Shown here: positions 1-9,532 of the stretch, piece by piece
Numbering within the stretch: the stretch's first letter is position 1
Layout: every line of letters starts with the position of its first letter
DNA from: Weeksella massiliensis
GTDB lineage: Bacteria > Bacteroidota > Bacteroidia > Flavobacteriales > Weeksellaceae
DNA length: 64,000 bases
Direction: 5' to 3'
NCBI GenBank assembly: GCA_000751595.1
Contig: CCMH01000005.1
Location: forward strand, 1 to 64,000
The notes under the pieces: generated by a model
Seen by the model: only the letters and a program-made list of their open reading frames with translations
What the model was told of the DNA's origin: nothing
The model's database searches: none
Program-made: the position numbers and the translations under genes

Positions 1-498
1 ACTCAGTAGAATTACAGCTTGATCATTTTATTTGATGAAAGGCGGAATGTTGTGAATTCCTTTCAAATTTTTGTAGATTTACTCAGTAGAATTACAGCGA
101 AGCAGATGAGATGATGTGCGACGACTGTGTTGTGAATTCCTTTCAAATTTTTGTAGATTTACTCAGTAGAATTACAGCAGTAGGTATTGAAGATAATACA
201 GCTCCATCGTTGTGAATTCCTTTCAAATTTTTGTAGATTTACTCAGTAGAATTACAGCGATTACATTTCTTAGTTGGACCATTACATCGTTGTGAATTCC
301 TTTCAAATTTTTGTAGATTTACTCAGTAGAATTACAGCGTTGTCTAACAAAAGATTCACTTTGAACTTGTTGTGAATTCCTTTCAAATTTTTGTAGATTT
401 ACTCAGTAGAATTACAGCTAAAGAATTAGCAAAGTTAATGGGATATGCGTTGTGAATTCCTTTCAAATTTTTGTAGATTTACTCAGTAGAATTACAGC
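1..498 (+). CRISPR. Type II-C CRISPR array (right-hand end)
   Basis: The part visible is the last 18 nt of one repeat (1-18), then six full identical 50-nt repeats (49-98, 129-178, 209-258, 289-338, 369-418, 449-498) separated by six 30-nt spacers, so the period is 80 nt. The repeat begins GTTGTGAATTCC and ends AGAATTACAGC. The array runs off the left edge, so total spacer number is unknown. The repeat start is complementary to the anti-repeat at 6129-6143, which fixes crRNA orientation as + strand (spacer followed by GTTGTG). Each repeat contains TTG (repeat positions 2-4), 21 nt, then TAGATTTA (26-33), close to the Bacteroidota promoter TTG-N20-TAnnTTTG. This suggests a promoter inside each repeat, as known for Neisseria type II-C arrays. 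No spacer degeneracy is seen in the last repeat. Confidence 0.97.
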
Positions 499-560
499 CT
501 CATTTAAGAGGTTGATTATGAATAGGGTATAAGAGATTCTACAAATGAAAAAAACTTAAA

Positions 561-592
561 AAATGCTTGAAGATATTTTTCTGCAAGCATTT
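561..592. terminator. Bidirectional terminator between array and cas2
   Basis: A perfect 9-bp stem (AAATGCTTG at 561-569, CAAGCATTT at 584-592) with a 14-nt loop is flanked by A-rich sequence on the left and a T run on the right. It can end both the rightward array transcript and the leftward cas operon. Confidence 0.8.
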
Positions 593-601
593 TTTTATTT
601 T

Positions 602-955
<354 letters not shown>

Positions 956-997
956 CTAAGGACTCTATTTTCGCCCGTAAAGCATTTATACAAAGAA

Positions 998-1825
998 CTA
1001 CTTAATGCTTAAGGCAGTCATCAAAGGACGTTGTAAGCCGTTGATGGTTACATCTCGGGTGGCAATCTGTAGCAAATGAGCTTTGGCATTCTTATCCAAT
1101 TGGTAGGGTGAAAAAGGTTTTTGCATCCATTCGACCACTAAAAGATCAACATACGGACGATAAGGCTCCATCAAATCATCTGCTAAACAGTAGGCATTGT
1201 ATTTGTTTTTGTGAAAGATGCCTATTGTTGGATGCAATCCACTACTGACAATCGCTCGAGCTACCATACTTCGTAAAACAGCGTAGCCGAAATTTAGGAA
1301 ATTATTAGGGGCATCACCTTTTCGATCACGAATAAAATCATCAAACAAGGTAGACCAATAATATTGTGCAGCAATGCCTTCCATATTGGTACTATCGCCA
1401 GATTTTACCGAATTCATATACGTAATCATACGGTCGTGTGGTAAATTGTTCAGCCGCAACACTTCTTTTTGTTGAAAAATTTTTGCTTCTACGGTTTGTT
1501 TCCACAATTGTTTTCGCAAGGGTTCCGAAACGTTGAGCTGATGTTTCAATCGTTCGCTATGTTCTACATGTCCACTTATGGGCAGCATCAAACCTAAAGG
1601 CAAATGACTCTCGTCGCAACTGATAATGGCTACATTGTTTTGTTGCAAAGCAACAATGAGTGGGTGACTGATGGTGATTTGATAATGATCGAGGACCAAA
1701 AAACCTAAATCTTCTATCGGTATAGAAGCCTTCTCCTGCTTGGTTTCGGGATCTTCAATTTTAAGTTGATGATCTTTGAACTTCAAATAAGCCGGATTGC
1801 CAATATAAATAGTTCGTTTGAGCAT
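998..1825 (-). CDS. cas1: CRISPR-associated integrase Cas1
   Basis: A 275-residue Cas1, the metal-dependent integrase that inserts new spacers at the leader end of the array. The beta-sheet N-terminal domain covers about residues 1-85 and the alpha-helical catalytic domain the rest. The catalytic triad is visible as E149 (in NMEG), H205 (in IFHKNK) and the acidic cluster D216-D217-E220 (in ADDLMEPYRP). It starts 12 nt after the cas9 stop, so translation is probably coupled. Slightly shorter than many Cas1 proteins (about 290-300) but with no missing motif. Confidence 0.96.
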   Translation of the reverse strand: MLKRTIYIGNPAYLKFKDHQLKIEDPETKQEKASIPIEDLGFLVLDHYQITISHPLIVALQQNNVAIISCDESHLPLGLMLPISGHVEHSERLKHQLNVSEPLRKQLWKQTVEAKIFQQKEVLRLNNLPHDRMITYMNSVKSGDSTNMEGIAAQYYWSTLFDDFIRDRKGDAPNNFLNFGYAVLRSMVARAIVSSGLHPTIGIFHKNKYNAYCLADDLMEPYRPYVDLLVVEWMQKPFSPYQLDKNAKAHLLQIATRDVTINGLQRPLMTALSIK

Positions 1826-1837
1826 GATAATTCAAAT

Positions 1838-4800
1838 TTAATATTCACCGATGTGAATAATTTCTCCTAAATGATTGGTTCGGACTTTAATAATATTTTT
1901 TAATTTACTCGGTGTTTGGATATAATAATGTGTAACTCCGATTAAACTTTTTTTTGTTTTCAAAATTTCTCCATCAATAGCCTTTGTTTCTAAATGGTGA
2001 TTAAACATATAATCTTTTGATGAAATCTTCTGCACCCTAAACAAATGTTTACTTATTAGGGTTTGATTTTTTCGGTCTAATAAATCGATTTCTTGTGGAT
2101 TAAAGTCATCTGATGGAAAAATAAACATTTCATTTTGTTTCATGGTAAACTTGAAAGTCCAACCCAAATGCGCATTATAGGTTTGATCTATAATTGGTAA
2201 TCCTTCATTGACTCTTGCTACAGCTTCATAGAATGACACTACTTTTTCTTGTAAGTTTCCTTTTTCATCTTCATAAATAGCCACGTGATGATTGTTACCT
2301 GTGCTTACAAAATCTACCGGAATTTCCTGGCCACTTTCATCCAAAATAGGGTTGCCTAAATGGTTTTTCTTTGTGTGCAATGCTTCCGCATTTTTAACGC
2401 CCGAAATTGTTACTCGCTTTATTGAAATTCCTTTTTCTTTATTCAACCAAATAGGGTTTTGCTCCAAATCTGAAAATGCTTTTTTGGCATCGCCTCCAAA
2501 TTCTTGCAAACGAGCTTGTAAAATTCGTTTAATGCCTTCATCAATTACCTTGTCAATTTTCAGGTCAGGACCAATATCTTTGCGAATGGTATAATCATCT
2601 TCCAGCCACATCAATCTTACTTTTTCTGGTAATTCGTTTCCGTTTTTTAGTAAAATAGGATTTTTGGATAAGGCATTCTTGCCCGTAAAAGCCTTTTTAG
2701 GATCATTATTGTTTTCTGCCAATCTCTTCAATAACAGAGTACGGAACTGTGGGTTAGAAACTTTTGCAATTGTAGCTTCGTCAAATTTAGCGCCTATTTT
2801 TTCTTCTTTAAAAGTGTATTGTTTGATTTTTCCATATACCGTTTCTTTGTGCATTTGTCCACGAGGAGTTAACGCTATTTGCACTTTATCGCTTCCTTTG
2901 ATGCGATTGATGTTTTTTGTTACGACTTTGTTTTTTGCTTTATGAGAAACCAAAACTCCTTCTAAATGTTGTTTAGCAATCTGTCTAAAATTCGGAATCG
3001 GTTCATTAAAAATTCGTTTCGAATTTCCTTTCCCATCTTTTACGACATGCGTTTCCTTTAACTCAATTCCTTCGATATTTTTCTTTTTATCGGATTGTTC
3101 ATTTCTACGCGCATTCAAATTATTCAAATATTGAATATGAGAATGCTTGGTAAAAGCAACTGTTAGCGCATCCATAGCGTGATGGCGATGATCATTTCTT
3201 TTCGTCCAATCTATAATAATCTCTTTCGGATTTCCTTCTTTTGTCGTTCGCATTTCTGTTAAACCAGCCAAACGATATTTTTCCAAATTCAGTTCTTTCA
3301 TTACATTGATCAATCCCCAATCTTCGCGCAAACGATCGGTTACTGATCCCGATGTAGAAAGCACAGACTTGGTAATTTGAAACAATATTTCTTTGGCTTT
3401 TTTGGCAATGTATTGCGAATCTCTCAAATCTCTTTCTATAAATCCTTCGCCAATTTCAGAGCCTTTCATCAATAGTTTTTTATATTTTGCTTTGGAGATT
3501 TTGTTTTCCTTCAATAAAGAATCTATGACTGCTTGAAACTTTATAAGACTATTTTCTCCTTTAGAACTTATATAGTCATACGCAGTGTTGTTACTTTTAT
3601 CTAAATTAGATTGTCTTGGCACTAAAACTTTATTGGATAAGCTATCATCAAATAAACGAGATTGCGGGATAATATGATCTATATCGTATTCTTTACTATA
3701 TAATTTATGATAATCAATCTTGGTATCTGTATACAGATCTTTATACGCATTAGACGAAAGTTCTTGATACAGTTTATATCTTATAACATCGTTTCTAGTT
3801 GGATTTTGAATATGAGAAAAATCTCTACTTATTATAGTTTTTATTTTTTCATTTTCAATTGTTGCACGATTAATTTCACTTGTCATTTTTGCACGTTCTT
3901 TGGCATTCTTCTTTAATTCACGTGCTAATTCAATACGAATTTCATCAAATTTGAAGTTTCTAGGTTTCCCTTCTTTTTCGAGTTGATCGTTTTCTGTGTC
4001 AATAATCGTATTGACAACATTCACCATTTGATTTAGAATCTTTTCTACCACAGGATTTCGCAAACTGTTTTTGGGAAGAATATCCAAACGAGATTTCAGT
4101 TCTCTATTGTCTAATTCTTCTTTGGTCAAAGAATGCTTAGAATGGCGATAACCAGCCAAATCACAGGCTACAGAATATTCATTCTCTTTAATAAAAGGAT
4201 AGATTTTTCGGAGGGCTTTGCTACTCAAACTTCCATAATCATCTTGCAAGGCAATACTCCCAATCACTTTCGCTTGCTCTTTTTTGAAGCCGAATTTTTG
4301 TTCGAGTAAATGATACAAAGTTTCCATACCTGTTGGCGAATTATCTTCTTCGTAAGCGTATAATAAGTGCCATAATTGGTAGGATAATTGCTGCTCAAAT
4401 GCTTTTCCTTCTAATTCTGCATTAAAATCTAATAGTTCAGTTTTTATCCCTAAATCCTTAAAAATGATTCGAACCATTTCTGTAATTTCAGTTGCAGATT
4501 TATCAATATCAGCCAAAGTGATATCGTCTTTATTCATCTTTAATTTTAGTTCTTCTCGCACATCATAACCTTCATTTTCTAAAATTGTTAAGTATGCATT
4601 GTATAAAGATTGATTTGTTCGATTGCCTTCGAATGTTTTATAATTGATTTCCCAATTTTTTGGTTTATCAACTAATAGTTTCAAAACTTCGGAAGCAGAA
4701 AGATTTCCTTTTACATTCAGCTCATCAAAAAGCATTTGTTTCTCTTCTTGAGATAAAATATAGATTTCCTTCGTTTCTTTATTCTTCAGCTTTACATTAT

Positions 4801-6049
4801 GAAGAATTTGCCAAATTTTGAATTCTTGAAATAGAGGGGAAGATTTTGGAATAACACGTAAGCCAACTGTTTTCTTTTTTCCATTCACTTCAATTTCTCT
4901 TTGCTCAAACTCACAAAAAGAAATCAAGCCTTTTTGAGATTTTAATTTTCTTTGGTAGAAGATAATCACATCGCGTAATTCTTCTTTTAAAGCATTACTG
5001 AAAATAGCTTCTCGACCTTTCGATTGTACTTCCCATATTTTTTCAAACTCATCCATATAATCCTGACGGTAAAAGACTTGATTCTTTAATCGTGCATGCG
5101 GATTTTTTTTGAGCTGTGCATATTGGTATTGACCTACTGTTTGTTGATTGAAGTACAATTCTTTACTTCTGTCAGAAATGGCACCTAAATATCCTGAAGA
5201 ATTGGCCAGCTGTCCGTTAATTTCTTGCAAAACAATCGCTATTTGTTCCAAATCCATTTGGACAGACAAAGCAAGGTTTCTCCATTGATAATTTTCTAGC
5301 TTGATGTCATCACGCTTTCCATTTCGTTTGATGCCTACTAAATTGAAAGGAGTTTTAAGCACAGCCCAAGTGGCTACTTTTCCCTTACCGATAAGTTCTT
5401 CTTTTAGGGTTTCGGTCATCAATTCTGGGTAAAATTGCTGTTGAAAATGCCATATTTTATCAAACTCAGATTGTAAATCCGAACGATAAAAGTCAGGTGT
5501 TTTTTTAGTTCCCGACTCTAATAAATTCAACACATACTGACCAGGAGTAAGGTTATCGTGGTATAACTTTTTTGCAATGTCCATTCCGTCAATCAAAGAA
5601 CCTTCTTCTGTATTGTTCACTTTTCTGGAACTTTTATATCCTCTCTTTTTATTGATTTGAAGTAATACCCGTGCCAGTTCGTGGAGTTCTAATGTTCTCT
5701 CTGCTGCATCAGCACGTAATCGAAAGGTTTCAAACGTGGTTTTGTTGCCATCTTCGGCCAAGATAGTTTCATCAGAAATCCATTGATGAGTTTTAAGAAT
5801 TTGAATCAGATTTTCCCGACGTAATTTGAAGCGTTGAAGATTACGACGAGCCGAACGAGCTAAAGTTCGACCAGCGTTTGTCGTGATTGGTTTACCTTTC
5901 TCAAAATTGGTTTGCTCATCCGTTGTTAGTGGATTTACTCTAACCCCGATTTTTTCAATCGAAGACATTTCTAGATTATTTTCTGCTTCTTTCACATAGG
6001 CCCACCCAATAGAGTTGGTGCCTAAATCTAGTCCTAATATCGTTTTCAT
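1838..6049 (-). CDS. cas9: CRISPR-associated endonuclease Cas9, type II-C
   Basis: A 1403-residue RNA-guided DNA endonuclease, first gene of the leftward cas operon. The motifs are in order: RuvC-I with D8 in GLDLGTNSIGW; an arginine-rich bridge helix at about 58-80; RuvC-II with E707 in IRIELARE; an HNH domain with D791 and H792 in YDIDHIIPQS; and RuvC-III with H957 and D960 in HHAMDAL. All catalytic residues for both strand cuts are present. The last 300 or so residues should hold the wedge and PAM-interacting domains. The length matches the large Bacteroidota II-C Cas9 group. No frameshift is present. The start MKTILGLDLG places RuvC-I at the extreme N-terminus as usual. A tracrRNA diverges from the same intergenic region. 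Confidence 0.98.
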   Translation of the reverse strand: MKTILGLDLGTNSIGWAYVKEAENNLEMSSIEKIGVRVNPLTTDEQTNFEKGKPITTNAGRTLARSARRNLQRFKLRRENLIQILKTHQWISDETILAEDGNKTTFETFRLRADAAERTLELHELARVLLQINKKRGYKSSRKVNNTEEGSLIDGMDIAKKLYHDNLTPGQYVLNLLESGTKKTPDFYRSDLQSEFDKIWHFQQQFYPELMTETLKEELIGKGKVATWAVLKTPFNLVGIKRNGKRDDIKLENYQWRNLALSVQMDLEQIAIVLQEINGQLANSSGYLGAISDRSKELYFNQQTVGQYQYAQLKKNPHARLKNQVFYRQDYMDEFEKIWEVQSKGREAIFSNALKEELRDVIIFYQRKLKSQKGLISFCEFEQREIEVNGKKKTVGLRVIPKSSPLFQEFKIWQILHNVKLKNKETKEIYILSQEEKQMLFDELNVKGNLSASEVLKLLVDKPKNWEINYKTFEGNRTNQSLYNAYLTILENEGYDVREELKLKMNKDDITLADIDKSATEITEMVRIIFKDLGIKTELLDFNAELEGKAFEQQLSYQLWHLLYAYEEDNSPTGMETLYHLLEQKFGFKKEQAKVIGSIALQDDYGSLSSKALRKIYPFIKENEYSVACDLAGYRHSKHSLTKEELDNRELKSRLDILPKNSLRNPVVEKILNQMVNVVNTIIDTENDQLEKEGKPRNFKFDEIRIELARELKKNAKERAKMTSEINRATIENEKIKTIISRDFSHIQNPTRNDVIRYKLYQELSSNAYKDLYTDTKIDYHKLYSKEYDIDHIIPQSRLFDDSLSNKVLVPRQSNLDKSNNTAYDYISSKGENSLIKFQAVIDSLLKENKISKAKYKKLLMKGSEIGEGFIERDLRDSQYIAKKAKEILFQITKSVLSTSGSVTDRLREDWGLINVMKELNLEKYRLAGLTEMRTTKEGNPKEIIIDWTKRNDHRHHAMDALTVAFTKHSHIQYLNNLNARRNEQSDKKKNIEGIELKETHVVKDGKGNSKRIFNEPIPNFRQIAKQHLEGVLVSHKAKNKVVTKNINRIKGSDKVQIALTPRGQMHKETVYGKIKQYTFKEEKIGAKFDEATIAKVSNPQFRTLLLKRLAENNNDPKKAFTGKNALSKNPILLKNGNELPEKVRLMWLEDDYTIRKDIGPDLKIDKVIDEGIKRILQARLQEFGGDAKKAFSDLEQNPIWLNKEKGISIKRVTISGVKNAEALHTKKNHLGNPILDESGQEIPVDFVSTGNNHHVAIYEDEKGNLQEKVVSFYEAVARVNEGLPIIDQTYNAHLGWTFKFTMKQNEMFIFPSDDFNPQEIDLLDRKNQTLISKHLFRVQKISSKDYMFNHHLETKAIDGEILKTKKSLIGVTHYYIQTPSKLKNIIKVRTNHLGEIIHIGEY

Positions 6050-6091
6050 AATGAATAAGTTTTAGTCTAAATGTTAAACATAAGTAAAAAT

Positions 6092-6123
6092 TTGGATATT
6101 ATATAATTTTTTCAATATATTGG
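6092..6123 (+). promoter_or_regulatory. Putative tracrRNA promoter
   Basis: TTG at 6092-6094 is followed after 21 nt by TATATTGG at 6116-6123, a near match to the Bacteroidota -33/-7 pattern. Start would fall near 6128, just at the anti-repeat. An alternative -7 (TATAATTT, 6102-6109) would give a slightly longer 5' end. Confidence 0.5.
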
Positions 6124-6127
6124 GCTT

Positions 6128-6206
6128 CGAAAGGAATTCACAATAAGGATTATTCCGTTGTGAAAACATTTGGGTTACCTCTTGTCCAGAATCAGGAGGT
6201 TTTTTC
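6128..6206 (+). ncRNA. tracrRNA for the type II-C system
   Basis: Bases 6129-6143 (GAAAGGAATTCACAA) are a perfect 15-nt complement of positions 2-16 of the CRISPR repeat and form the anti-repeat. They are followed by the AAGGATTATTCCGTTGTGAAAA nexus region characteristic of II-C tracrRNAs, then a terminator hairpin (ACCTCTTG 6177-6184, CAGGAGGT 6193-6200, one G-U pair, 8-nt loop) and a T run. The RNA is transcribed away from cas9, in the same direction as the array. The 5' end is inferred from the promoter-like sequence. Confidence 0.92.
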
Positions 6207-6286
6207 TTTTTTATACTTCTTCAAAATCATAAGATTTAACATTTACCACGACACCTTATAGCGTTTATATTTTCCAAATTTGTAAG

Positions 6287-7552
6287 ATGTATGCGCTGAT
6301 TGATTGTAATAATTTTTATGCTTCTTGCGAACGAGTTTTCAATCCGAAACTAAGAGGTAAACCAATTGTTGTTTTGTCTAATAACGATGGTTGTGTAATA
6401 GCAAGATCCGAGGAAGCAAAAGCCTTAGGGGTGCCTATGGGAGCACCGGCTTTTGAGTATGATGGAATTTTTAGACTTCATAAAGTGCAGGTCTTTTCCT
6501 CTAATTATGTCTTGTATGCCGATATGAGTAATCGAGTAGTGAAGATTCTAAAAACATTTTCTTCCGCTGTAGAAATTTATTCTATCGATGAATCTTTTTT
6601 GTGTTTAAAGGGCTTCGATTCGATTGATTTAGAAAGCTATGCACAACAAATAAAAGACACAATTTATCAATTGACTAAACTTCCGGTTTGTGTCGGAATT
6701 GCTCCTACCAAGACATTGGCAAAAGCAGCAAATAGAATAGCGAAAAAATTTCCGAATCATCACCAAGGAGTGTATATCATCGATACAGAAATCAAAAAAA
6801 ACAAGGCTTTGAAATGGCTGAAATGTGAGGATATTTGGGGGATTGGGCGACGACTTTCTAAACGGCTCAACTATATCGGTTGTCGAACAGCCTACGATTT
6901 TTCTCGGTTGGATGATGCGTATATTCGCCGAAATTTCTCGGTGGTAGAACTTCGTCTGAAAAAAGAATTGTTAGGAGAGAGTGTTTTGCAATTGGATGAG
7001 GTAGAACGTAAAAAAAGTATCGCCACCACGCGAAGTTTCGAGCATACGATTGATAATTACGAAGAACTCAAAGAACGTGTAGCAACTTTTGCCATTTCTT
7101 GTGCAGAAAAATTATGGCAAGAACAATCGAATTGTAAGATTATTACGGTGTTTGTGATGACCAATCGTTTTGATGAACGTTTGTCTTTTGTCTCCGAAAC
7201 CTTGAGTACAACTTTAGAGTTTGATTCTAATTCGAGCATCATTCTATCCAAAGCGGCTTTGTTTTTGCTCGACAAATTAGTCCCGTCAGAAGGAAAGGTG
7301 CCGGCCTATAAAAAAGCAGGAGTTATTGTTTCTGGGATTACACCCAACAATCAAAAACAGCTGAATCTTTTCTGTGAAGAATCGCCTAAACATAAAGCTT
7401 TGATGCAGGTAATGGATAAAATAAATGCACGATATGGAGGGCATAAATTGTTGTTAGGATCACAAGATTTACAACGAAAATGGAAAATGAAACAAGAACG
7501 ACTTTCGCCTAATTACACCACAAATTGGCAAGAAATATTAACGGTACAATGA
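6287..7552 (+). CDS. umuC: Y-family translesion DNA polymerase UmuC
   Basis: A 421-residue Y-family polymerase, catalytic subunit of DNA polymerase V, which copies past damaged bases. The N-terminal palm carries D6 in [13 protein letters not shown] and the catalytic pair D101-E102 in SIDES. Helix-hairpin-helix (about 180-200) and little-finger domains follow, and a C-terminal DUF4113-type tail is likely. Its stop overlaps the umuD start in ATGA, so the two are translationally coupled. The order umuC-umuD is the reverse of the classical umuDC operon. SOS control is expected, but I could not identify a convincing LexA box upstream. Confidence 0.95.
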   Translation: MYALIDCNNFYASCERVFNPKLRGKPIVVLSNNDGCVIARSEEAKALGVPMGAPAFEYDGIFRLHKVQVFSSNYVLYADMSNRVVKILKTFSSAVEIYSIDESFLCLKGFDSIDLESYAQQIKDTIYQLTKLPVCVGIAPTKTLAKAANRIAKKFPNHHQGVYIIDTEIKKNKALKWLKCEDIWGIGRRLSKRLNYIGCRTAYDFSRLDDAYIRRNFSVVELRLKKELLGESVLQLDEVERKKSIATTRSFEHTIDNYEELKERVATFAISCAEKLWQEQSNCKIITVFVMTNRFDERLSFVSETLSTTLEFDSNSSIILSKAALFLLDKLVPSEGKVPAYKKAGVIVSGITPNNQKQLNLFCEESPKHKALMQVMDKINARYGGHKLLLGSQDLQRKWKMKQERLSPNYTTNWQEILTVQ

Positions 7553-8013
7553 AATTAATCCAAAATATACAGTTCGGAAATGAACTTGAATACTTAACGA
7601 TAGAAAAAATAGATTCTCGGTATTATGCCAATTATTATGGCGATGTATCGGCGGGATTTCCTTCTCCTGCAGAAGATTTTCGACAAGAAAGAATCTCCTT
7701 AGACGAACGGTTTCTCAATAAACCAGAAAGCACTTTTTTGGTTCGGGTAGTCGGGCTTTCGATGCATCCTTATTACCAAATTAATGATGTTTTGGTCAAT
7801 CGATCAGATTATCAATTGATGCATGGCGATGATGCTGTGGTATCGATCAATAATTCAGATTTCACCCTAAAAAGATGGGATGCAAATAAAAAAATGTTTT
7901 ATGCGCTAAATCCAGATTTCAAAGATTGTTTAATCATTCAACCAGAGGATGTAGTAGTTTGTTTAGGAGTGGTTTCGACGATTATTCGAGAACTGAAACG
8001 TTTCCGGAAATAA
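7549..8013 (+). CDS. umuD: UmuD-like autocleaving polymerase V subunit
   Basis: A 154-residue LexA/UmuD-family peptidase (S24). The ATG at 7549 overlaps the umuC stop; an upstream in-frame ATG at 7525 lies inside umuC and is less likely. The self-cleavage site is A35-G36 in the conserved [10 protein letters not shown]. The nucleophile is S71 in GLSMHP and the general base is K108 in FTLKRW. Cleavage after RecA activation would give UmuD' for assembly with UmuC. The neighbouring gene order suggests a self-contained damage-tolerance operon. Confidence 0.94.
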   Translation: MKLIQNIQFGNELEYLTIEKIDSRYYANYYGDVSAGFPSPAEDFRQERISLDERFLNKPESTFLVRVVGLSMHPYYQINDVLVNRSDYQLMHGDDAVVSINNSDFTLKRWDANKKMFYALNPDFKDCLIIQPEDVVVCLGVVSTIIRELKRFRK

Positions 8014-8125
8014 GTTGAACTAAGTCGTTGTGGAAGTAATCCATCCAACCAAAAAAATAAGAAGTTTATTAATATAAAAAAATAAAACTGTATCTTGAAA
8101 AAGAATAGTAAAACATATTGATAGG

Positions 8126-8410
8126 ATGAAAATAGAACAAAACAATCAAGAAAATAAAGGACATTTCGAAGCAAAAGAAGAAGAAATTCGAGCAGGTCTG
8201 ATGACGTATTCTTGGGCAGGTGACGACAAAATTATTATCGATCATACAGAGGTAAATGCTGATTTCAAAGGCAAAGGAGTCGGAAAAGAAATGGTGAAAG
8301 CCGCTGTAGATTTTGCCCGAGAAAAAAATATAAAAATTATTCCGCTTTGTCCTTTTGCCAAAAGTGTTTTCGAGAAAGTGACCGAATGGCAAGATGTGGT
8401 TAGTAAATAA
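8126..8410 (+). CDS. GNAT-like N-acetyltransferase (YjdJ type)
   Basis: A 94-residue protein of the short GNAT family (YjdJ-like, PF14542 type). It has the beta-strand IIIDHTEVNADFKG, the acetyl-CoA pyrophosphate loop around GKGVGKEMV, and the C-terminal IIPLCPFAKSVFEK motif seen throughout this family. The substrate is unknown. It lies 112 nt after umuD and 14 nt before the next gene, so the latter two may be cotranscribed. Confidence 0.85.
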   Translation: MKIEQNNQENKGHFEAKEEEIRAGLMTYSWAGDDKIIIDHTEVNADFKGKGVGKEMVKAAVDFAREKNIKIIPLCPFAKSVFEKVTEWQDVVSK

Positions 8411-8424
8411 TTTCGCATGACACG

Positions 8425-8901
8425 ATGAATCGATTGTCGATGAGAATTGAAAAACCCGAACAAATCGGAGAAGAATTTGTGGCAGCATGGAACCGCTATG
8501 ATGCGCAGAAATTAGCCCAACTTTTTTCTGAGAATGCAAACTTTGTCAATGTTACGGGTTTGTGGTGGAGAAATAGAGAGGCGATTTATCGCGCGCATGA
8601 ATATGGATTGCGTGTGATTTTTGGTTCGTCCACTTTGCAAATAAAAAAGCAAACCGTCGATTATCTTACCGATGAAATTGCGGTGGTACATACCAAAATT
8701 GCTCTGACGGAACAGACTTCTTTTCGTGAGCAAGAAACTCCACAAGAAAGGCAAACGATTTTTACGTTTGTGGTCCAAAAAATAGAAAATTCTTGGATTT
8801 GTGTTGCCGCACAAAACACAGAAATCCAGAAAGGAATGGAAACTTTTGTGGCTAAAAAAGACGGAACCTTAGAGGCGGTTAATTATCGTAAAAAAGAGTA
8901 G
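8425..8901 (+). CDS. SnoaL-like/DUF4440 family protein
   Basis: A 158-residue protein with the NTF2-like fold signature: an N-terminal helix (EEFVAAWNRYDAQKLAQLF), FVNVTGLWWRNREAIYRAHE, then beta strands ending in FTFVVQKIENSWICVAAQNTE. It resembles the SgcJ/EcaC group of ketosteroid-isomerase-like proteins of unknown substrate. The true start may be the internal Met at codon 6 (MRIEKPEQ). It follows the GNAT gene by 14 nt. Function cannot be assigned beyond the fold. Confidence 0.75.
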   Translation: MNRLSMRIEKPEQIGEEFVAAWNRYDAQKLAQLFSENANFVNVTGLWWRNREAIYRAHEYGLRVIFGSSTLQIKKQTVDYLTDEIAVVHTKIALTEQTSFREQETPQERQTIFTFVVQKIENSWICVAAQNTEIQKGMETFVAKKDGTLEAVNYRKKE

Positions 8902-8915
8902 GAGAGCAGCGCAAC

Positions 8916-9497
8916 TTAAAATAAACTAATTTGGTTGTCTTCTCTTTGCGTAGAAAAATCGATAAACGGAACAAAATTTTCCCCACGCAACCAATGCTCA
9001 CAATTTTGCAAAGAATCAAAAGCAATTGGCATTCTTTGTTTACGGTTATGGATGTATTTCATCACTCCTAAAGCTTCGGTAGTCACAACAGAAAATGTGT
9101 CATTTTGGTATAAAGCTGCCAAAAAAAGGAGTCCATTTTCTTGTCCGATTTCATATTTTATTTTGTTTCGACCTTCATGTCGCCACTCATAAAATCCATC
9201 GACCACCAAAACACAACGATTGTTGAAAGATTCGCGGAAAGACGGCTTTTCTTCTAAGGTTTCTACACGTGCATTGAGGGTGTTATTGGTGTCAAAATCT
9301 TCCTGCGCCCAACTTGGCAAAAGTCCCCATTGCAAAAGTTCTATAGATTCTTGTTCTGTTTTGATAATCGGTAAATACGGATGTGCAAACCCATTGAATT
9401 GCTCACTAGGTTCGAAATTTTGGTTGGATAGAAAAGGAATTTTAGTTTTCTTTTCTAATTCCTTTTTCGTTTTACTCACCTTTACATGAAAACACAT
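8916..9497 (-). CDS. SOS response-associated peptidase (SRAP/HMCES/YedK family)
   Basis: A 193-residue SRAP protein, which forms a protective thiazolidine crosslink with abasic sites in single-stranded DNA. The active-site residues are present: C2 (exposed after Met removal), N75 in LNARVET, E104 in GFYEW and H150 in IHNRKQRMP. The start is fixed by the need for Cys at position 2. It is convergent with the umuCD-GNAT-SnoaL block and 14 nt from its end. This is consistent with the DNA-damage theme of 6.3-12.4 kb. Confidence 0.93.
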   Translation of the reverse strand: MCFHVKVSKTKKELEKKTKIPFLSNQNFEPSEQFNGFAHPYLPIIKTEQESIELLQWGLLPSWAQEDFDTNNTLNARVETLEEKPSFRESFNNRCVLVVDGFYEWRHEGRNKIKYEIGQENGLLFLAALYQNDTFSVVTTEALGVMKYIHNRKQRMPIAFDSLQNCEHWLRGENFVPFIDFSTQREDNQISLF

Positions 9498-9532
9498 TCG
9501 CCTGTTATTTTAATAAAAATCTAAAAGAAAAA

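Noticed and set aside
1-498. Assignment of spacers to phage or plasmid targets
   Set aside because: No spacer was recognised, and a database search would be needed; no match elsewhere in the window was noticed.
2292-3916. Plus-strand ORFs opposite cas9
   Set aside because: They are antisense to an intact cas9 with all catalytic motifs; they have no recognisable domains.
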